Assembly (NCBI GenBank): GCA_947630305.1
Contig: CANRHC010000007.1
Coordinates: 1 to 32,071 of the forward strand
DNA length: 32,071 nt
DNA from: an uncultured Bacilli bacterium
GTDB lineage: Bacteria > Bacillota_I > Bacilli_A > RF39 > UBA660
Direction: 5' to 3'
Position numbers and translations under genes: made by a program. Positions 5,190-13,656 of the stretch are shown piece by piece (positions within the stretch are counted from its first letter, which is position 1; each line of letters begins with the position of its first letter). The notes beneath the pieces were generated by a model. It did no database searches, had not been told where the DNA came from, and worked only from the letters and a program-made list of their open reading frames with translations.

Positions 5190-5975
5190 ATGGCAAAGAT
5201 TATTTCATTAGTAAATCAAAAAGGTGGGGTAGGAAAGACAACAACAAGTATTAATCTTGCAGCAGCTTTAGGTAAAGAAGGTAAGAAGACTCTTTTAATT
5301 GATTTAGATCCACAGGGAAATGCTTCAAATGGTTTAGGCTTAAATAATAATGATTTTGAATGTGATATGTATGATGTTATTATAAATTCTTGTAAGATAA
5401 AAGAGGCAATTATTAAGACTAAGTTTAAAAATTTGTCTATTATTCCTTCTACTATTAATTTGGCTGGGGTAGATGTTGAATTTGTTAGAAAAATGTTAGA
5501 AGATAAAACGTTTAAACAAAATGAACAGTTAAAGATAGCTTTAGATGAAGTTAAAAAGATTTATGATTATATTATTATTGATTGTCAGCCATCATTGGGT
5601 ATTTTAACGATGAATGCTTTGGTAGCTAGTAATTCAGTTATTATTCCAGTACAATGTGAATATTATGCTTTAGAGGGTATAGCTCAATTATTAAATTCTA
5701 TTATTATGGTTCAAAATAAAATGAATCCAGATTTAAGAATTGAAGGTGTTTTATTAACGATGCTTGATGGTCGAACTAATATAGGTTTAGAAATTATTGA
5801 GGAAGTTCGTAAATGTTTTAAAACTCTTGTTTTTAATACGATTATTCCGCGTTTAGTTCGTTTAGTTGAAGCTCCTTCACATGGAAAACCTATAAGTGAT
5901 TATGATCCTACTTCAAGAGCTACTTTAGCTTATGAAAATTTAGCAAAGGAAGTGATTAGTCGAAATGGAGACTAA
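5190..5975 (+). CDS. parA: Chromosome partitioning ATPase ParA/Soj
   Basis: ParA-type ATPase that binds DNA non-specifically in its ATP dimer form and, with ParB, segregates the origin and influences replication start. The deviant Walker A motif KGGVGKTTT appears about 10 residues in, with DLDPQGN and IIDCQPSLG as the further nucleotide-binding motifs. The 261-residue length agrees with chromosomal Soj proteins. ATG at 5190 (MAKIISLVNQKGG) is chosen over an in-frame ATG at 5166, because it fits the family start and AAAGGTGTGG precedes it. It overlaps parB by 11 bases and so forms an operon with it. Confidence 0.95.
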   Translation: MAKIISLVNQKGGVGKTTTSINLAAALGKEGKKTLLIDLDPQGNASNGLGLNNNDFECDMYDVIINSCKIKEAIIKTKFKNLSIIPSTINLAGVDVEFVRKMLEDKTFKQNEQLKIALDEVKKIYDYIIIDCQPSLGILTMNALVASNSVIIPVQCEYYALEGIAQLLNSIIMVQNKMNPDLRIEGVLLTMLDGRTNIGLEIIEEVRKCFKTLVFNTIIPRLVRLVEAPSHGKPISDYDPTSRATLAYENLAKEVISRNGD

Positions 5976-6852
5976 AAGGAAGGCTTTAGGTAAAGGTTTA
6001 GAACAGCTTTTTTCTAATGAAGTTATTGATTTTGATAATTATACTAAAGAAATTGTTTCTAATACTGATTCTAAAGATATTTTAGAAATACCTTTAAATG
6101 AAATAAGAAGTAATCCTTATCAACCTCGTAAAGATTTTAATGAGGAAAGTTTAAATGAGTTAGCTAGTTCTATAAAAGAGCATGGGATTATTGAACCTAT
6201 TATAGTAAAGAAAAGTATTAAAGGTTATGAACTTGTTGCAGGTGAACGTCGGACGAAGGCTGCTAAGTTAGCTGGTTTAGAAAAAATACCTGCTGTTATT
6301 AAAGATTTTACTGATCAAGAAATGATGGAAGTTGCTTTAATTGAAAATATTCAAAGAGAGGATTTAAATCCTATTGAAGAGGCTACTGCTTATCAAAATA
6401 TTATAAAATTGAGTAATCTTACTCAAGATGAATTTGCTAAAAAATTTGGAAAAAGTCGTAGTTATGTTACTAATCTTTTAGGTTTACTTAATTTGCCATT
6501 AGAGACTAGACAGTTAGTTATTTCTAAAGAACTTAGTATGAGTCATGCTAGATGTTTAAGTAAGTTAAGCGATGATTATTTAATTAATACTTTGGCTAAA
6601 CGTGTTGTAAAAGAACAAATGAGTGTTAGAACTTTGGAAAATTTAATAAATGCTCAAGAACTTCCTAAAAAACAAAAGCAAGAACGTGATAGTACCCAGA
6701 ATATTCGCAATACTATTTATGAAAAATTATTAAGAGAAAAAGTTGGAACTAAAGTTAAAATAAGTACAAAAAAGATTGAAATACCTTATACTAATGAACA
6801 AGATTTAGAACAAATTTTGGAAGCTTTAGGAATTAGAATTGAGGAAATTTAA
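5965..6852 (+). CDS. parB: Chromosome partitioning protein ParB/Spo0J
   Basis: CTP-dependent DNA clamp that loads at parS sites near the origin and stimulates ParA. The N-terminal KALGKGLEQLF matches the ParA-contact peptide. The CTP-binding region follows with NPYQPRKDF, VAGERRTKAAK and ENIQREDLNPIEEA, then a helix-turn-helix (TQDEFAKKFGKSRSYVTNLL) and a C-terminal dimer domain. At 295 residues the length is normal. The ATG lies inside the end of parA, and its stop overlaps the next start as TAATG. I saw no canonical parS sequence in the window. Confidence 0.95.
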   Translation: METKRKALGKGLEQLFSNEVIDFDNYTKEIVSNTDSKDILEIPLNEIRSNPYQPRKDFNEESLNELASSIKEHGIIEPIIVKKSIKGYELVAGERRTKAAKLAGLEKIPAVIKDFTDQEMMEVALIENIQREDLNPIEEATAYQNIIKLSNLTQDEFAKKFGKSRSYVTNLLGLLNLPLETRQLVISKELSMSHARCLSKLSDDYLINTLAKRVVKEQMSVRTLENLINAQELPKKQKQERDSTQNIRNTIYEKLLREKVGTKVKISTKKIEIPYTNEQDLEQILEALGIRIEEI

Positions 6853-7661
6853 TGAAAAGTTTTTTTGATTTTTTATTAAAAAAAGAAATTATTGGACCAG
6901 TTATAATAGTTGCTATTGGTTTTTTATTAAATAAAGTTATTAAATTTATTGTTAATAAAATTTTTATTCATGGAAAGAATACTTATGAACAGAAAAGGCG
7001 TAAGACGATTGTTGATTTAACAACAAATGTTATTAGGTTTTTTGTTTATGCTATTATGTTTATTTTAATATTAGATATATATGGTGTAGATACAAGAAGT
7101 TTTATTGCTTCTTTAGGAATTGCTGGGGTAGTAATAGGTTTGGCTTTACAACAAACAGCTCAGGATTTTATAAGTGGTATTGCTATTATAACTGAAAATT
7201 ATTATGTTGTTGGTGATTTGGTAACTATTAATGATTTTACTGGTGAGATTGTAGAACTTAGTCTAAAAAGTACGAAAATTAAGAGTATTTCAGGTGAAGT
7301 TTTAGTAATTGCTAATCATAATATTACGTCTGTTATTAATCTTAGTCAGGAAAGGGCTGGTATTAAGGTTGATGTGCCAACTTCTTATGAGGAAGATAGT
7401 GAAAAAGTTGAAAAGGTGTTGAAACAGGTTGTTGAACAGGCTAAAAAAATTCCTAATGTTTATGGTGATAGTAAATATTTGGGAATGGAAGATTTTAAAG
7501 ATTCAGCTATAGCTTATTCTTTTGTTATTTTTTGTAAACAATCTGAGCGTTTTGATATTAAAAGAAGAGTTTTAAAATTAGTTAAGGAATTTTATGAAAA
7601 GGAAAATATTAAAATTCCTTATGAGCAAATAGAGGTTCATAATGGAAAAAGTATTGTATAA
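6852..7661 (+). CDS. Small-conductance mechanosensitive channel, MscS family
   Basis: Membrane channel that opens under membrane tension to release solutes on osmotic downshock. Three hydrophobic segments are seen (about 12-33, 58-80 and 87-108); the third, with SLGIAGVVIGLALQQTAQDF, is the conserved pore helix. A beta domain (VGDLVTINDFTGEIVELSLK) and the cytoplasmic alpha/beta end follow. The 269-residue length suits the short YkuT-type members. The start is coupled to parB (TAATG), and its end overlaps the next gene by 20 bases. An MscS gene directly after parB is also found near the origin of Bacillus (yyaD-F neighbourhood), from memory. Confidence 0.92.
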   Translation: MKSFFDFLLKKEIIGPVIIVAIGFLLNKVIKFIVNKIFIHGKNTYEQKRRKTIVDLTTNVIRFFVYAIMFILILDIYGVDTRSFIASLGIAGVVIGLALQQTAQDFISGIAIITENYYVVGDLVTINDFTGEIVELSLKSTKIKSISGEVLVIANHNITSVINLSQERAGIKVDVPTSYEEDSEKVEKVLKQVVEQAKKIPNVYGDSKYLGMEDFKDSAIAYSFVIFCKQSERFDIKRRVLKLVKEFYEKENIKIPYEQIEVHNGKSIV

Positions 7662-7830
7662 ATTAAATGATCGTGTTATTATGAAAAAACCACATGCTTG
7701 TAAAACTAATGAGTGGATAATTACAAGAGTTGGTGTTGATATTAAATTAAAATGTGTTAATTGTAAGCATGAGATTATGATGGACCGTTTGGAATTTGAA
7801 AGAAAATTAAAAAAGGTAATTGGTGAATAA
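7642..7830 (+). CDS. DUF951 protein (YyzM-like), 62 aa
   Basis: Small conserved protein of Gram-positive bacteria, function unknown. The family signature is clear: KKPHACKTNEWIITRVGVDI, then CVNC and a basic end (RKLKKVIG). The cysteines (one in PHAC, two in CVNC) suggest a metal site, but this is inference. The gene starts inside the end of mscS and keeps the place it has beside parB and ychF in Bacillus, which supports the assignment. Confidence 0.88.
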   Translation: MEKVLYKLNDRVIMKKPHACKTNEWIITRVGVDIKLKCVNCKHEIMMDRLEFERKLKKVIGE

Positions 7831-7831
7831 T

Positions 7832-9370
7832 ATGAAACAAAAAATCAAAGATAAATTAACCTTACATCCTATTATGACTTACTTGATATTTACGGGGATT
7901 ATTATTATTTTAAGTGGTTTATTATCTTTAATTGGTATTGCAACTACTACTTATAGGATTAATGCTAATACTCTTGAATATAGTCAAAGTTTATTAGGAA
8001 TAAAGTCATTGTTTAATTTAAGTGGGATACGTTATATATTTAGTTCTACTGTATCAAATTTTATGAATTTTGCTCCTTTAAGTAGTTTTATAATTATTTT
8101 AATTGGTTTTGGAGTTATGGAGAAAAGTGGTTTTTTGAAAACTGCTGTTGCTGTTATAACTAAAAAGATGAAAAAAAATACGGTTACTTTTTTAATTGTT
8201 TTTGCAAGTGTTGTTTTAAGTATTATGGGTGATTTATCATATATTGTGATGCTTCCTTTAAGTGCTTGTATTTTTAAATATGGAAGAAGGAATCCTAAGA
8301 TTGGTTTAATTGCTTCTTTTGCTGGGTTGTCTTGTGGACAAGGGCTTTCTATAATTTTTACTAGTGTTGATTCTTCCCTTTTAACGGAAACTTCTTTAGC
8401 TGCTAGGGTTATTGATCCATCTTATCGTCTAGCAACAATTAGTTCAATTTTTATTATGACTGTTGCTGTTTTGATTGTTTCTATGGTAATTACGTGGATA
8501 ACTGAAAGAAAAATTGCGGATAAGATTGGTAAGTATCATGTTCCTAGTGATGAAAAAGAAAATATTTTAGTGACTAGAAAAGAAATAAGAGGATTTGTTT
8601 TTTCAATATTAGCGGCTATTGTTTATATTTTGATTTTCTTATACAATATTATTCCTGGATTACCTTTTTCTGGTGCTTTGCTTGATAATACTCAAGGTTT
8701 TTATATTGATAAATTATTTAGTTATAATTCTTTCTTTTCAAATGGTTTTGTATTTGTTGTAACTATTTTCTTTGTTATTTTGGGATTATTTTATGGTCTT
8801 GGTTCTAGAACTATTAAAAATCATCAGGATTTTATTGATACTTTAGGTCATTCTTTAGATGGAACTGGTAAAACTTTAGTTTTAATATTTTTTGCTTCTT
8901 TATTTATTAGTTTGTTTAAAGAAACTAATATTGGTAATGTTATTGTGTCTTCTTTAGCTAATTTGTTTAGTAATTTAAATTTTTCTGGTTTACCTTTGAT
9001 AATTTTATTATTTTTGATTAGTGCTTTAGCTACTTTTGTGGTACCTACTTCTATTACTAAGTGGTCTATTTTAGCACCTGTTATTGTGCCAATTATGATG
9101 AATGCTGGTATATCTCCTGAATTTTCACAGGTAATATTTAGATTTGGGGAATCATCTGTTATGGGTTTAACTCCTTTAATGGCGTATTTTGTTATTTATT
9201 TAGCAATGTTAAATAAATATAATGATAAGGATAGTTCTATTTCATTAGGTGAGGCAATTCGTTATCAAATTCCTTATAGTATTTTAACTTTCTTAATTTT
9301 AATTACGATTATTGTGTTATGGTATGTTATAGGTTTACCTCTTGGTATTAATGGTGCTATCGTGTTATAA
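7832..9370 (+). CDS. AbgT-family transporter, 512 aa
   Basis: Polytopic membrane protein with about 11-13 hydrophobic segments. The sequence follows the AbgT pattern: a long early extracytoplasmic loop, FGVMEKSGFL, a reentrant region with MGDLSYIVMLPLSACIFKYG and NPKIGLIASFAGLSCG, and a second near FVVPTSITKWSILAPVIVPI. AbgT (E. coli) imports p-aminobenzoyl-glutamate and MtrF exports drugs and sulfonamides; the substrate here cannot be told. Start ATG 7832 is preferred over a TTG at 7820 that overlaps the previous gene. It separates the DUF951 gene from ychF, which are neighbours in Bacillus. Confidence 0.82.
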   Translation: MKQKIKDKLTLHPIMTYLIFTGIIIILSGLLSLIGIATTTYRINANTLEYSQSLLGIKSLFNLSGIRYIFSSTVSNFMNFAPLSSFIIILIGFGVMEKSGFLKTAVAVITKKMKKNTVTFLIVFASVVLSIMGDLSYIVMLPLSACIFKYGRRNPKIGLIASFAGLSCGQGLSIIFTSVDSSLLTETSLAARVIDPSYRLATISSIFIMTVAVLIVSMVITWITERKIADKIGKYHVPSDEKENILVTRKEIRGFVFSILAAIVYILIFLYNIIPGLPFSGALLDNTQGFYIDKLFSYNSFFSNGFVFVVTIFFVILGLFYGLGSRTIKNHQDFIDTLGHSLDGTGKTLVLIFFASLFISLFKETNIGNVIVSSLANLFSNLNFSGLPLIILLFLISALATFVVPTSITKWSILAPVIVPIMMNAGISPEFSQVIFRFGESSVMGLTPLMAYFVIYLAMLNKYNDKDSSISLGEAIRYQIPYSILTFLILITIIVLWYVIGLPLGINGAIVL

Positions 9371-9389
9371 TTAAAAAAGGAGTGATTAT

Positions 9390-10490
9390 ATGTCTTTAAA
9401 AGCGGGGATTGTGGGTTTACCAAATGTTGGCAAATCAACATTGTTTAATGCTATTACTAAAAAACATATTTTATCGGCAAATTATCCTTTTGCAACTATT
9501 GAACCAAATGTGGGGATTGTAACTGTTCCAGATAGTCGATTAGAATTTTTAGAAAATTTGTATTTACCTAAAAATACTGTGCCAACTTCTTTTGAGTTTA
9601 CTGATATTGCAGGTTTAGTTAAAGGGGCTAGTAAAGGTGAAGGTTTAGGAAATAAATTTTTAGCTCATATAAGAGAGGTTGATGCAATTGTTGAAGTTGT
9701 AAGGTGTTTTAATGATGAAAATATTATTCATGTTTCAGGGGATATTGATCCAATTAGGGATATTGAAATAATTAATATTGAGTTGGTTTTAGCTGATTTA
9801 GAGATTATTGAAAATAGAATAAATAAAATTATTAAAAAGGCTACTACTACTAAAGATAAAGAATCTTTATTAGAGTTAAATGCTTTACAAAAATGTCAAA
9901 AATCATTAGAAAATAATGTACCAATTCGTTTAATTAAAGATTTAAATGAAGATGAACAATTAGCTATTAAAAGTTTTAATTTTATTACTGCTAAACCGAT
10001 AATATATGTTGCTAATGTTAATGAAGATGATGCTGTTATAGGGGATAATTTATATACTAAAAAAGTTAAGGAGTATGCTTCTTTAGAACAAGCTGGTGTG
10101 ATTGTTATGTGTGCTAAAATGGAAAGTGAATTAGCTGAGTTAGAAGAAAGTGAAAAGAAATTATTTTTGCAAGATTTAGGTATTAATTATAGTGGACTTG
10201 ATAAGTTAATTTTTGCAACATATAATTTACTAGGTTTAGAAACTTTTTTTACAGTTGGGAAAGATGAATGTCGGGCTTGGACTTTTAAAAAAGGTAGTGG
10301 AGCTAAAAAGTGTGCAGGATTAATTCATTCTGATATTGAAAGAGGTTTTATTAAAGCTGAAATAATGAAATATAATGATTTAGAAGAATTAAAGGATGAA
10401 AAGAAAGTTCAAGAAGCTGGTAAATTATATTTAGAAGGTAAAGATTATGTAATGCAAGATGGGGATATTGTTTATTTTAGATTTAATTAG
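9390..10490 (+). CDS. ychF: Redox-linked ATPase YchF/OLA1, Obg-like
   Basis: Translation-linked P-loop ATPase of the Obg group that binds ATP rather than GTP and associates with ribosomes. Full length at 366 residues. Seen: the P-loop GLPNVGKSTLFNAIT (residues 9-23), the G2 region NYPFATIEPN, DIAGLVKGASKGEGLGN (about 73-90), and in place of the GTP-specific NKxD the segment YVANVNEDD (about 208-216). The TGS-type C terminus ends VMQDGDIVYFRFN, as in the family. AAAAAGGAG precedes the ATG. Near-universal housekeeping gene often found by the origin in Firmicutes. Confidence 0.96.
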   Translation: MSLKAGIVGLPNVGKSTLFNAITKKHILSANYPFATIEPNVGIVTVPDSRLEFLENLYLPKNTVPTSFEFTDIAGLVKGASKGEGLGNKFLAHIREVDAIVEVVRCFNDENIIHVSGDIDPIRDIEIINIELVLADLEIIENRINKIIKKATTTKDKESLLELNALQKCQKSLENNVPIRLIKDLNEDEQLAIKSFNFITAKPIIYVANVNEDDAVIGDNLYTKKVKEYASLEQAGVIVMCAKMESELAELEESEKKLFLQDLGINYSGLDKLIFATYNLLGLETFFTVGKDECRAWTFKKGSGAKKCAGLIHSDIERGFIKAEIMKYNDLEELKDEKKVQEAGKLYLEGKDYVMQDGDIVYFRFN

Positions 10491-10499
10491 AGGTGTGAG

Positions 10500-11219
10500 A
10501 TGTTTTGGATTAGTTTCTTAGTTGCTATTTTATTAAGTTTAGAATGTTTTAAGGTTTTAAAAAGTAATTTAAAAAATACTAGTTTAAGAATAGGGTTAAT
10601 AACTTTAATTTTTATTGTTATTAATTTTTTAATGCTTTATCAAAGTTTAAAAATTAGTTATTCTTCAATATTATATTTATTAAATTCTTTAACTAATAAT
10701 TCTTTTATTACAATTTTATGGATTTTGATTAATATTGGATTATATATTTATTTAATTGAAATTATGATTAAACTTAGAAAGAAAAAAAGACAAGATTCAA
10801 AATTATTTTTAAGTATTTTGATAGTTTATTTTATTTATAATGTTTTATTAATTTTTATATTATTTAATAATTTAATGGTTTATTTGTTATTAATAACTTT
10901 AATTATTAGTGTAATTTTGTTAATTAAAAACTTTTTGGTTAAACGTTATGGATATTTATTATTAATTATTTTTGTTTTAAGTTTATTTACTTATTATTCT
11001 TATTTTACTTATAAAGGATCTGCAAGATTACAGATTGCTTTTATGGGTTATCCTATTAAAGCTTATATAACTGATTTAGAAGAATTGTCTCATTTAAAAG
11101 AAAAAAATGTTAAACAATTTTATCCTATTAAAAATATTCCAGTTGAAAGTGGTGAGATGGGAATTATTTTAGTAAGAAATCATTTTGGTTTAAAAATTGC
11201 TAGATATGTTGGCTTTTAA
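10500..11219 (+). CDS. Multi-pass membrane protein of unknown function, 239 aa
   Basis: I do not recognise this protein. About six or seven hydrophobic helices fill residues 1-170, interrupted by a basic loop (KLRKKKRQDSK, about 91-101) which should face the cytoplasm. A polar region of about 65 residues follows, with a beta-like end (GEMGIILVRNHFGLKIARYVGF). It begins 9 bases after the ychF stop with AGGTGTGAG as ribosome binding site, so it is probably in the ychF transcript. No hairpin terminator is seen after it. Confidence 0.72.
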   Translation: MFWISFLVAILLSLECFKVLKSNLKNTSLRIGLITLIFIVINFLMLYQSLKISYSSILYLLNSLTNNSFITILWILINIGLYIYLIEIMIKLRKKKRQDSKLFLSILIVYFIYNVLLIFILFNNLMVYLLLITLIISVILLIKNFLVKRYGYLLLIIFVLSLFTYYSYFTYKGSARLQIAFMGYPIKAYITDLEELSHLKEKNVKQFYPIKNIPVESGEMGIILVRNHFGLKIARYVGF

Positions 11220-11277
11220 AATAGGAAAATGTGAAAAAATAAGTCAAAAACACTTGAAAAATGACAAGAATAAATGG

Positions 11278-11294
11278 CCTTTAATAATTAAAGG
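11278..11294. repeat. Inverted repeat CCTTTAAT-A-ATTAAAGG
   Basis: Perfect 8-base arms around one A, at the left edge of a possible gene relic. There is no T-run after it on either strand, so it is not a clear terminator. It may be a leftover end of a small element. Confidence 0.3.
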
Positions 11295-11414
11295 GATTAT
11301 GAAGAAGATATAACTAAATATGCTGGTGATTTAGGTAAAGCTAAATATTTATCTTTTTTACTTAAAGGATTTTTAAAAGCAAAAGATTTTAAACAAGTAA
11401 GTGACAAACAATAG
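11295..11414 (+). pseudogene. Possible relic of a coding gene
   Basis: The 228-base gap after the membrane protein holds a frame of 39 codons (starting DYEEDITKYAGDLGKAKYLS, ending SDKQ and TAG) whose composition looks like protein: charged and hydrophobic residues alternate and there are few rare codons. It has no start codon or ribosome binding site, and an upstream in-frame stop lies right before it. I could not name the parent family. The promoter of the next gene overlaps its end. Confidence 0.35.
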
Positions 11415-11429
11415 TTTTTTTAGTATAAT
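11401..11429 (+). promoter_or_regulatory. Promoter of the radical SAM gene
   Basis: GTGACA (11401-11406), 17 bases, TATAAT (11424-11429): a near-consensus SigA promoter. The start codon of the radical SAM gene follows 18 bases later, which gives a short leader. Confidence 0.7.
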
Positions 11430-11447
11430 TTTTATAGGTGGGTTAAT

Positions 11448-12335
11448 ATGGAAAAAGTTAAAACAAAAACAATTATGACTAAATCTGATCAAGGTAATCG
11501 TTGGTTTGGTATTGATTATCATATGAATTTATATAAAGGATGTTCTTTTGGCTGTATTTATTGTAACTCTCGTTGTGAAACTTATCATATTAAAAATTTT
11601 GATCAAATTAGATGTAAAGAAAATGCTTTAGAAATATTAGAAGAAGAATTAAAAAGTAAAGGGTATAAAGGTGTAGTATCTTTTGGAACTTTATCTGACC
11701 CTTATAATTTAGAAGAAGAAAACTTGCAACTTACAAGAGGAGCACTCCAACTAATTCTTAAATATGGTTTTGGGGTTTCAATTGATACTAAAAGTGATTT
11801 AATATTAAGAGACTTAGATTTATTAAAAGCTATTTCGGAAGTTAATAGTGTAATTATAAAAATATCTATTACTACTCCTGATGATGCTTTAGCAAAAAAA
11901 ATAGAACCTAAAGTTATAAGTTCTAGTAGACGTTTTGCCTTAGTAAAAACTTTAATTGAAAATGGCATATATACGGGTATTTTATTACATCCAGTCCTAC
12001 CATTTTTAACTGATAACGAAGACTCAATAACTCAAATAATTGAAAAAGGTAAAGATGCTCATACCAAATTTATTTATACTAAAATGGGAATGACTTTAAG
12101 AACTAATCAACGTGATTATTATTATGCAGCCTTAGACCAATTATATCCTGGATTAAAAGAGGATTATATAAGTGTTTATAATAATCGTCATATTTGTAAT
12201 ACTTTGCAATATCGTTATTTAATGGAGTTGTTTTTAAATAAATGTAGTGAATATCATATTTTAACTGATATGGATGCTATAATTGCTGATTATAAAAAAG
12301 TAATTCCTAAAAATGAACAAATAAGTTTATTTTAA
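11448..12335 (+). CDS. Radical SAM protein of the SplB-like type (COG1533)
   Basis: The motif C32-SFG-C36-IY-C39 would bind the 4Fe-4S cluster that reductively cleaves S-adenosylmethionine. The start (LYKGCSFGCIYC), the SxGTLSDPYNLEE segment (about 79-91) and the following TKS pattern resemble proteins related to spore photoproduct lyase (COG1533), but this 295-residue protein is a general member, not proven SplB, and its substrate is unknown. Its own promoter at 11401-11429 and the terminator at 12334-12363 make it a single-gene unit. ATG at 11448 follows AGGTGGG. Confidence 0.85.
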   Translation: MEKVKTKTIMTKSDQGNRWFGIDYHMNLYKGCSFGCIYCNSRCETYHIKNFDQIRCKENALEILEEELKSKGYKGVVSFGTLSDPYNLEEENLQLTRGALQLILKYGFGVSIDTKSDLILRDLDLLKAISEVNSVIIKISITTPDDALAKKIEPKVISSSRRFALVKTLIENGIYTGILLHPVLPFLTDNEDSITQIIEKGKDAHTKFIYTKMGMTLRTNQRDYYYAALDQLYPGLKEDYISVYNNRHICNTLQYRYLMELFLNKCSEYHILTDMDAIIADYKKVIPKNEQISLF

Positions 12336-12363
12336 ACTAGATGAATGACATGTCTAGTTTTTT
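12334..12363 (+). terminator. Intrinsic terminator after the radical SAM gene
   Basis: AAACTAGA (12334-12341) pairs with TCTAGTTT (12353-12360), followed by T-rich DNA. The stem begins within the stop codon. Confidence 0.72.
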
Positions 12364-12399
12364 ATATTTTCATAAACTAATATGAAAGAAGGATAACTT

Positions 12400-12756
12400 A
12401 TGGAAAATGTTTCTTTAGGTCAAATTGTGGCTATTTTAACTTTTATTAGTGTTTTAATTGGTAGTATTACAACTATAATTACTATTTTAAAAAAATTTAT
12501 TTCTAAAATTTTAAAACCTATTGAAAAGAAAATAGATGATTTACAGGAAAATTCTTCTAAAAGTAGGAATGCAATAGAATTAGAGTTAGTTAAAATAATT
12601 TTAGTTAATTTTGTTAATGATGTTGATCAGGGAATAGAAAAAACTCAAATACAAAAACAGAATGCTTATGAATTATATGATAGGTATAAAACTTTAGGTG
12701 GTAATTCTTATGTTCATGATCGTTGGAAAAAGTTAATTGATGATGGTAAGTTATAA
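12400..12756 (+). CDS. Small membrane-anchored, holin-like protein, 118 aa
   Basis: One hydrophobic segment at the N terminus (about residues 6-31, VAILTFISVLIGSITTIITI), a basic stretch, a heptad-like helix, and an end reading YELYDRYKTLGGNSYVHDRW. That ending, with a GGN and a Tyr/Trp-rich tail, resembles a group of small phage proteins annotated as holins or holin-like in Firmicutes; this is from memory and not certain. No other phage gene is next to it. AAGGAT precedes the ATG; a terminator follows directly, so it is its own unit. It could be a prophage remnant or a domesticated gene. Confidence 0.62.
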   Translation: MENVSLGQIVAILTFISVLIGSITTIITILKKFISKILKPIEKKIDDLQENSSKSRNAIELELVKIILVNFVNDVDQGIEKTQIQKQNAYELYDRYKTLGGNSYVHDRWKKLIDDGKL

Positions 12757-12763
12757 ATATTTT

Positions 12764-12795
12764 TTAATAAATCTTGTATTTATTAATTTTTTTTT
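12764..12795 (+). terminator. Intrinsic terminator after the holin-like gene
   Basis: TTAATAAAT (12764-12772) pairs with ATTTATTAA (12778-12786) around CTTGT, followed by a run of nine T. Confidence 0.75.
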
Positions 12796-12825
12796 ATACA
12801 ATTTTTTTAGAAAAGGAATGATGTT

Positions 12826-13569
12826 ATGTTTGATTTTAAAGATAAAGTTGTGATTATAACTGGTGGGACTAGAGGTATTGGTTATGAAACTACTTTAAGT
12901 TTTTGTAAAGCTAATGCTAATGTTATTATTTTTGGTAGTAAAAAGGAAAGTATTGATGAGGCTCTTTCTAAAATTAAAACTGATGGCTATGATGCAATTG
13001 GTTATTATCCTAATTTATTGGATTATGATGAGGTTTTGAAAGTTATTGATGAGATATATTTGAAATATAAGCGTATTGATATTCTTATTAATAATGCTGG
13101 TATTTCTGCTAATCAAAAAATTGAAGATACTACAACTAGTGATTTTGAAAAAGTTGTTGATTTAAATTTAGTTGCAATGTTTAATGTTACTAAGGCTGTT
13201 TGTAAGTATATGAAAGATGTTAATAATGGAGTTATTTTAAATACTAGTTCTTTAGTAAGTATTTATGGTCAACCATCTGGTGTTGCTTATCCGGCTAGTA
13301 AATTTGCGGTTAATGGTTTGACTAAATCTTTAGCTCGTGAATTAGCGCCTTTTAATATTCGGGTTAATGCTGTTGCTCCTGGAATTATTAAAACTGATAT
13401 GATAAGTAATCTTCCTAAAGAAGTAATTGAACCATTAATAAAAACTATTCCTCTTGGACGAATTGGACTACCATCTGACATTGCCAACGCTTTTATGTTT
13501 TTAGCAAGTGACTTAGCTAGTTATATTACTGGGGTTATTTTACAAGTTGATGGGGCTGCTAGAAACTAA
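12826..13569 (+). CDS. Short-chain dehydrogenase/reductase, FabG-like
   Basis: NAD(P)-dependent oxidoreductase of the classical SDR type, 247 residues. Seen: TGGTRGIG (12-19, nucleotide binding), NNAG (89-92), the catalytic tyrosine Y155 and K159 in YPASK with an upstream serine pair in NTSS, and the PG motif in VAPGIIKTDM. The sequence is closest in style to 3-oxoacyl-ACP reductase, which reduces beta-ketoacyl-ACP in fatty acid synthesis. No other fab genes are nearby, so a different substrate is quite possible. AAAAGGAATG precedes the ATG; it appears to be a single-gene unit after the terminator at 12764. Confidence 0.88.
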   Translation: MFDFKDKVVIITGGTRGIGYETTLSFCKANANVIIFGSKKESIDEALSKIKTDGYDAIGYYPNLLDYDEVLKVIDEIYLKYKRIDILINNAGISANQKIEDTTTSDFEKVVDLNLVAMFNVTKAVCKYMKDVNNGVILNTSSLVSIYGQPSGVAYPASKFAVNGLTKSLARELAPFNIRVNAVAPGIIKTDMISNLPKEVIEPLIKTIPLGRIGLPSDIANAFMFLASDLASYITGVILQVDGAARN

Positions 13570-13656
13570 TTCTACTTTAAGTTTAATTAATTCAACTAAA
13601 AAAAGATTTACTATTTTTTAATTTAAATTAAAATTAGACTTGAAGGAAGTGTTATT

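Noticed and set aside
5190-6852. parAB as a plasmid or element partition cassette
   Set aside because: The proteins are of chromosomal Soj/Spo0J type and the neighbours (mscS, DUF951, ychF) are chromosomal.
11702-11968. Open frame on the - strand inside the radical SAM gene
   Set aside because: It lies wholly within a well-supported gene, lacks a plausible ribosome binding site and has no domain sense.
13287-13487. Open frame on the - strand inside the SDR gene
   Set aside because: Antisense shadow of the conserved YPASK to PG region; no start signals.
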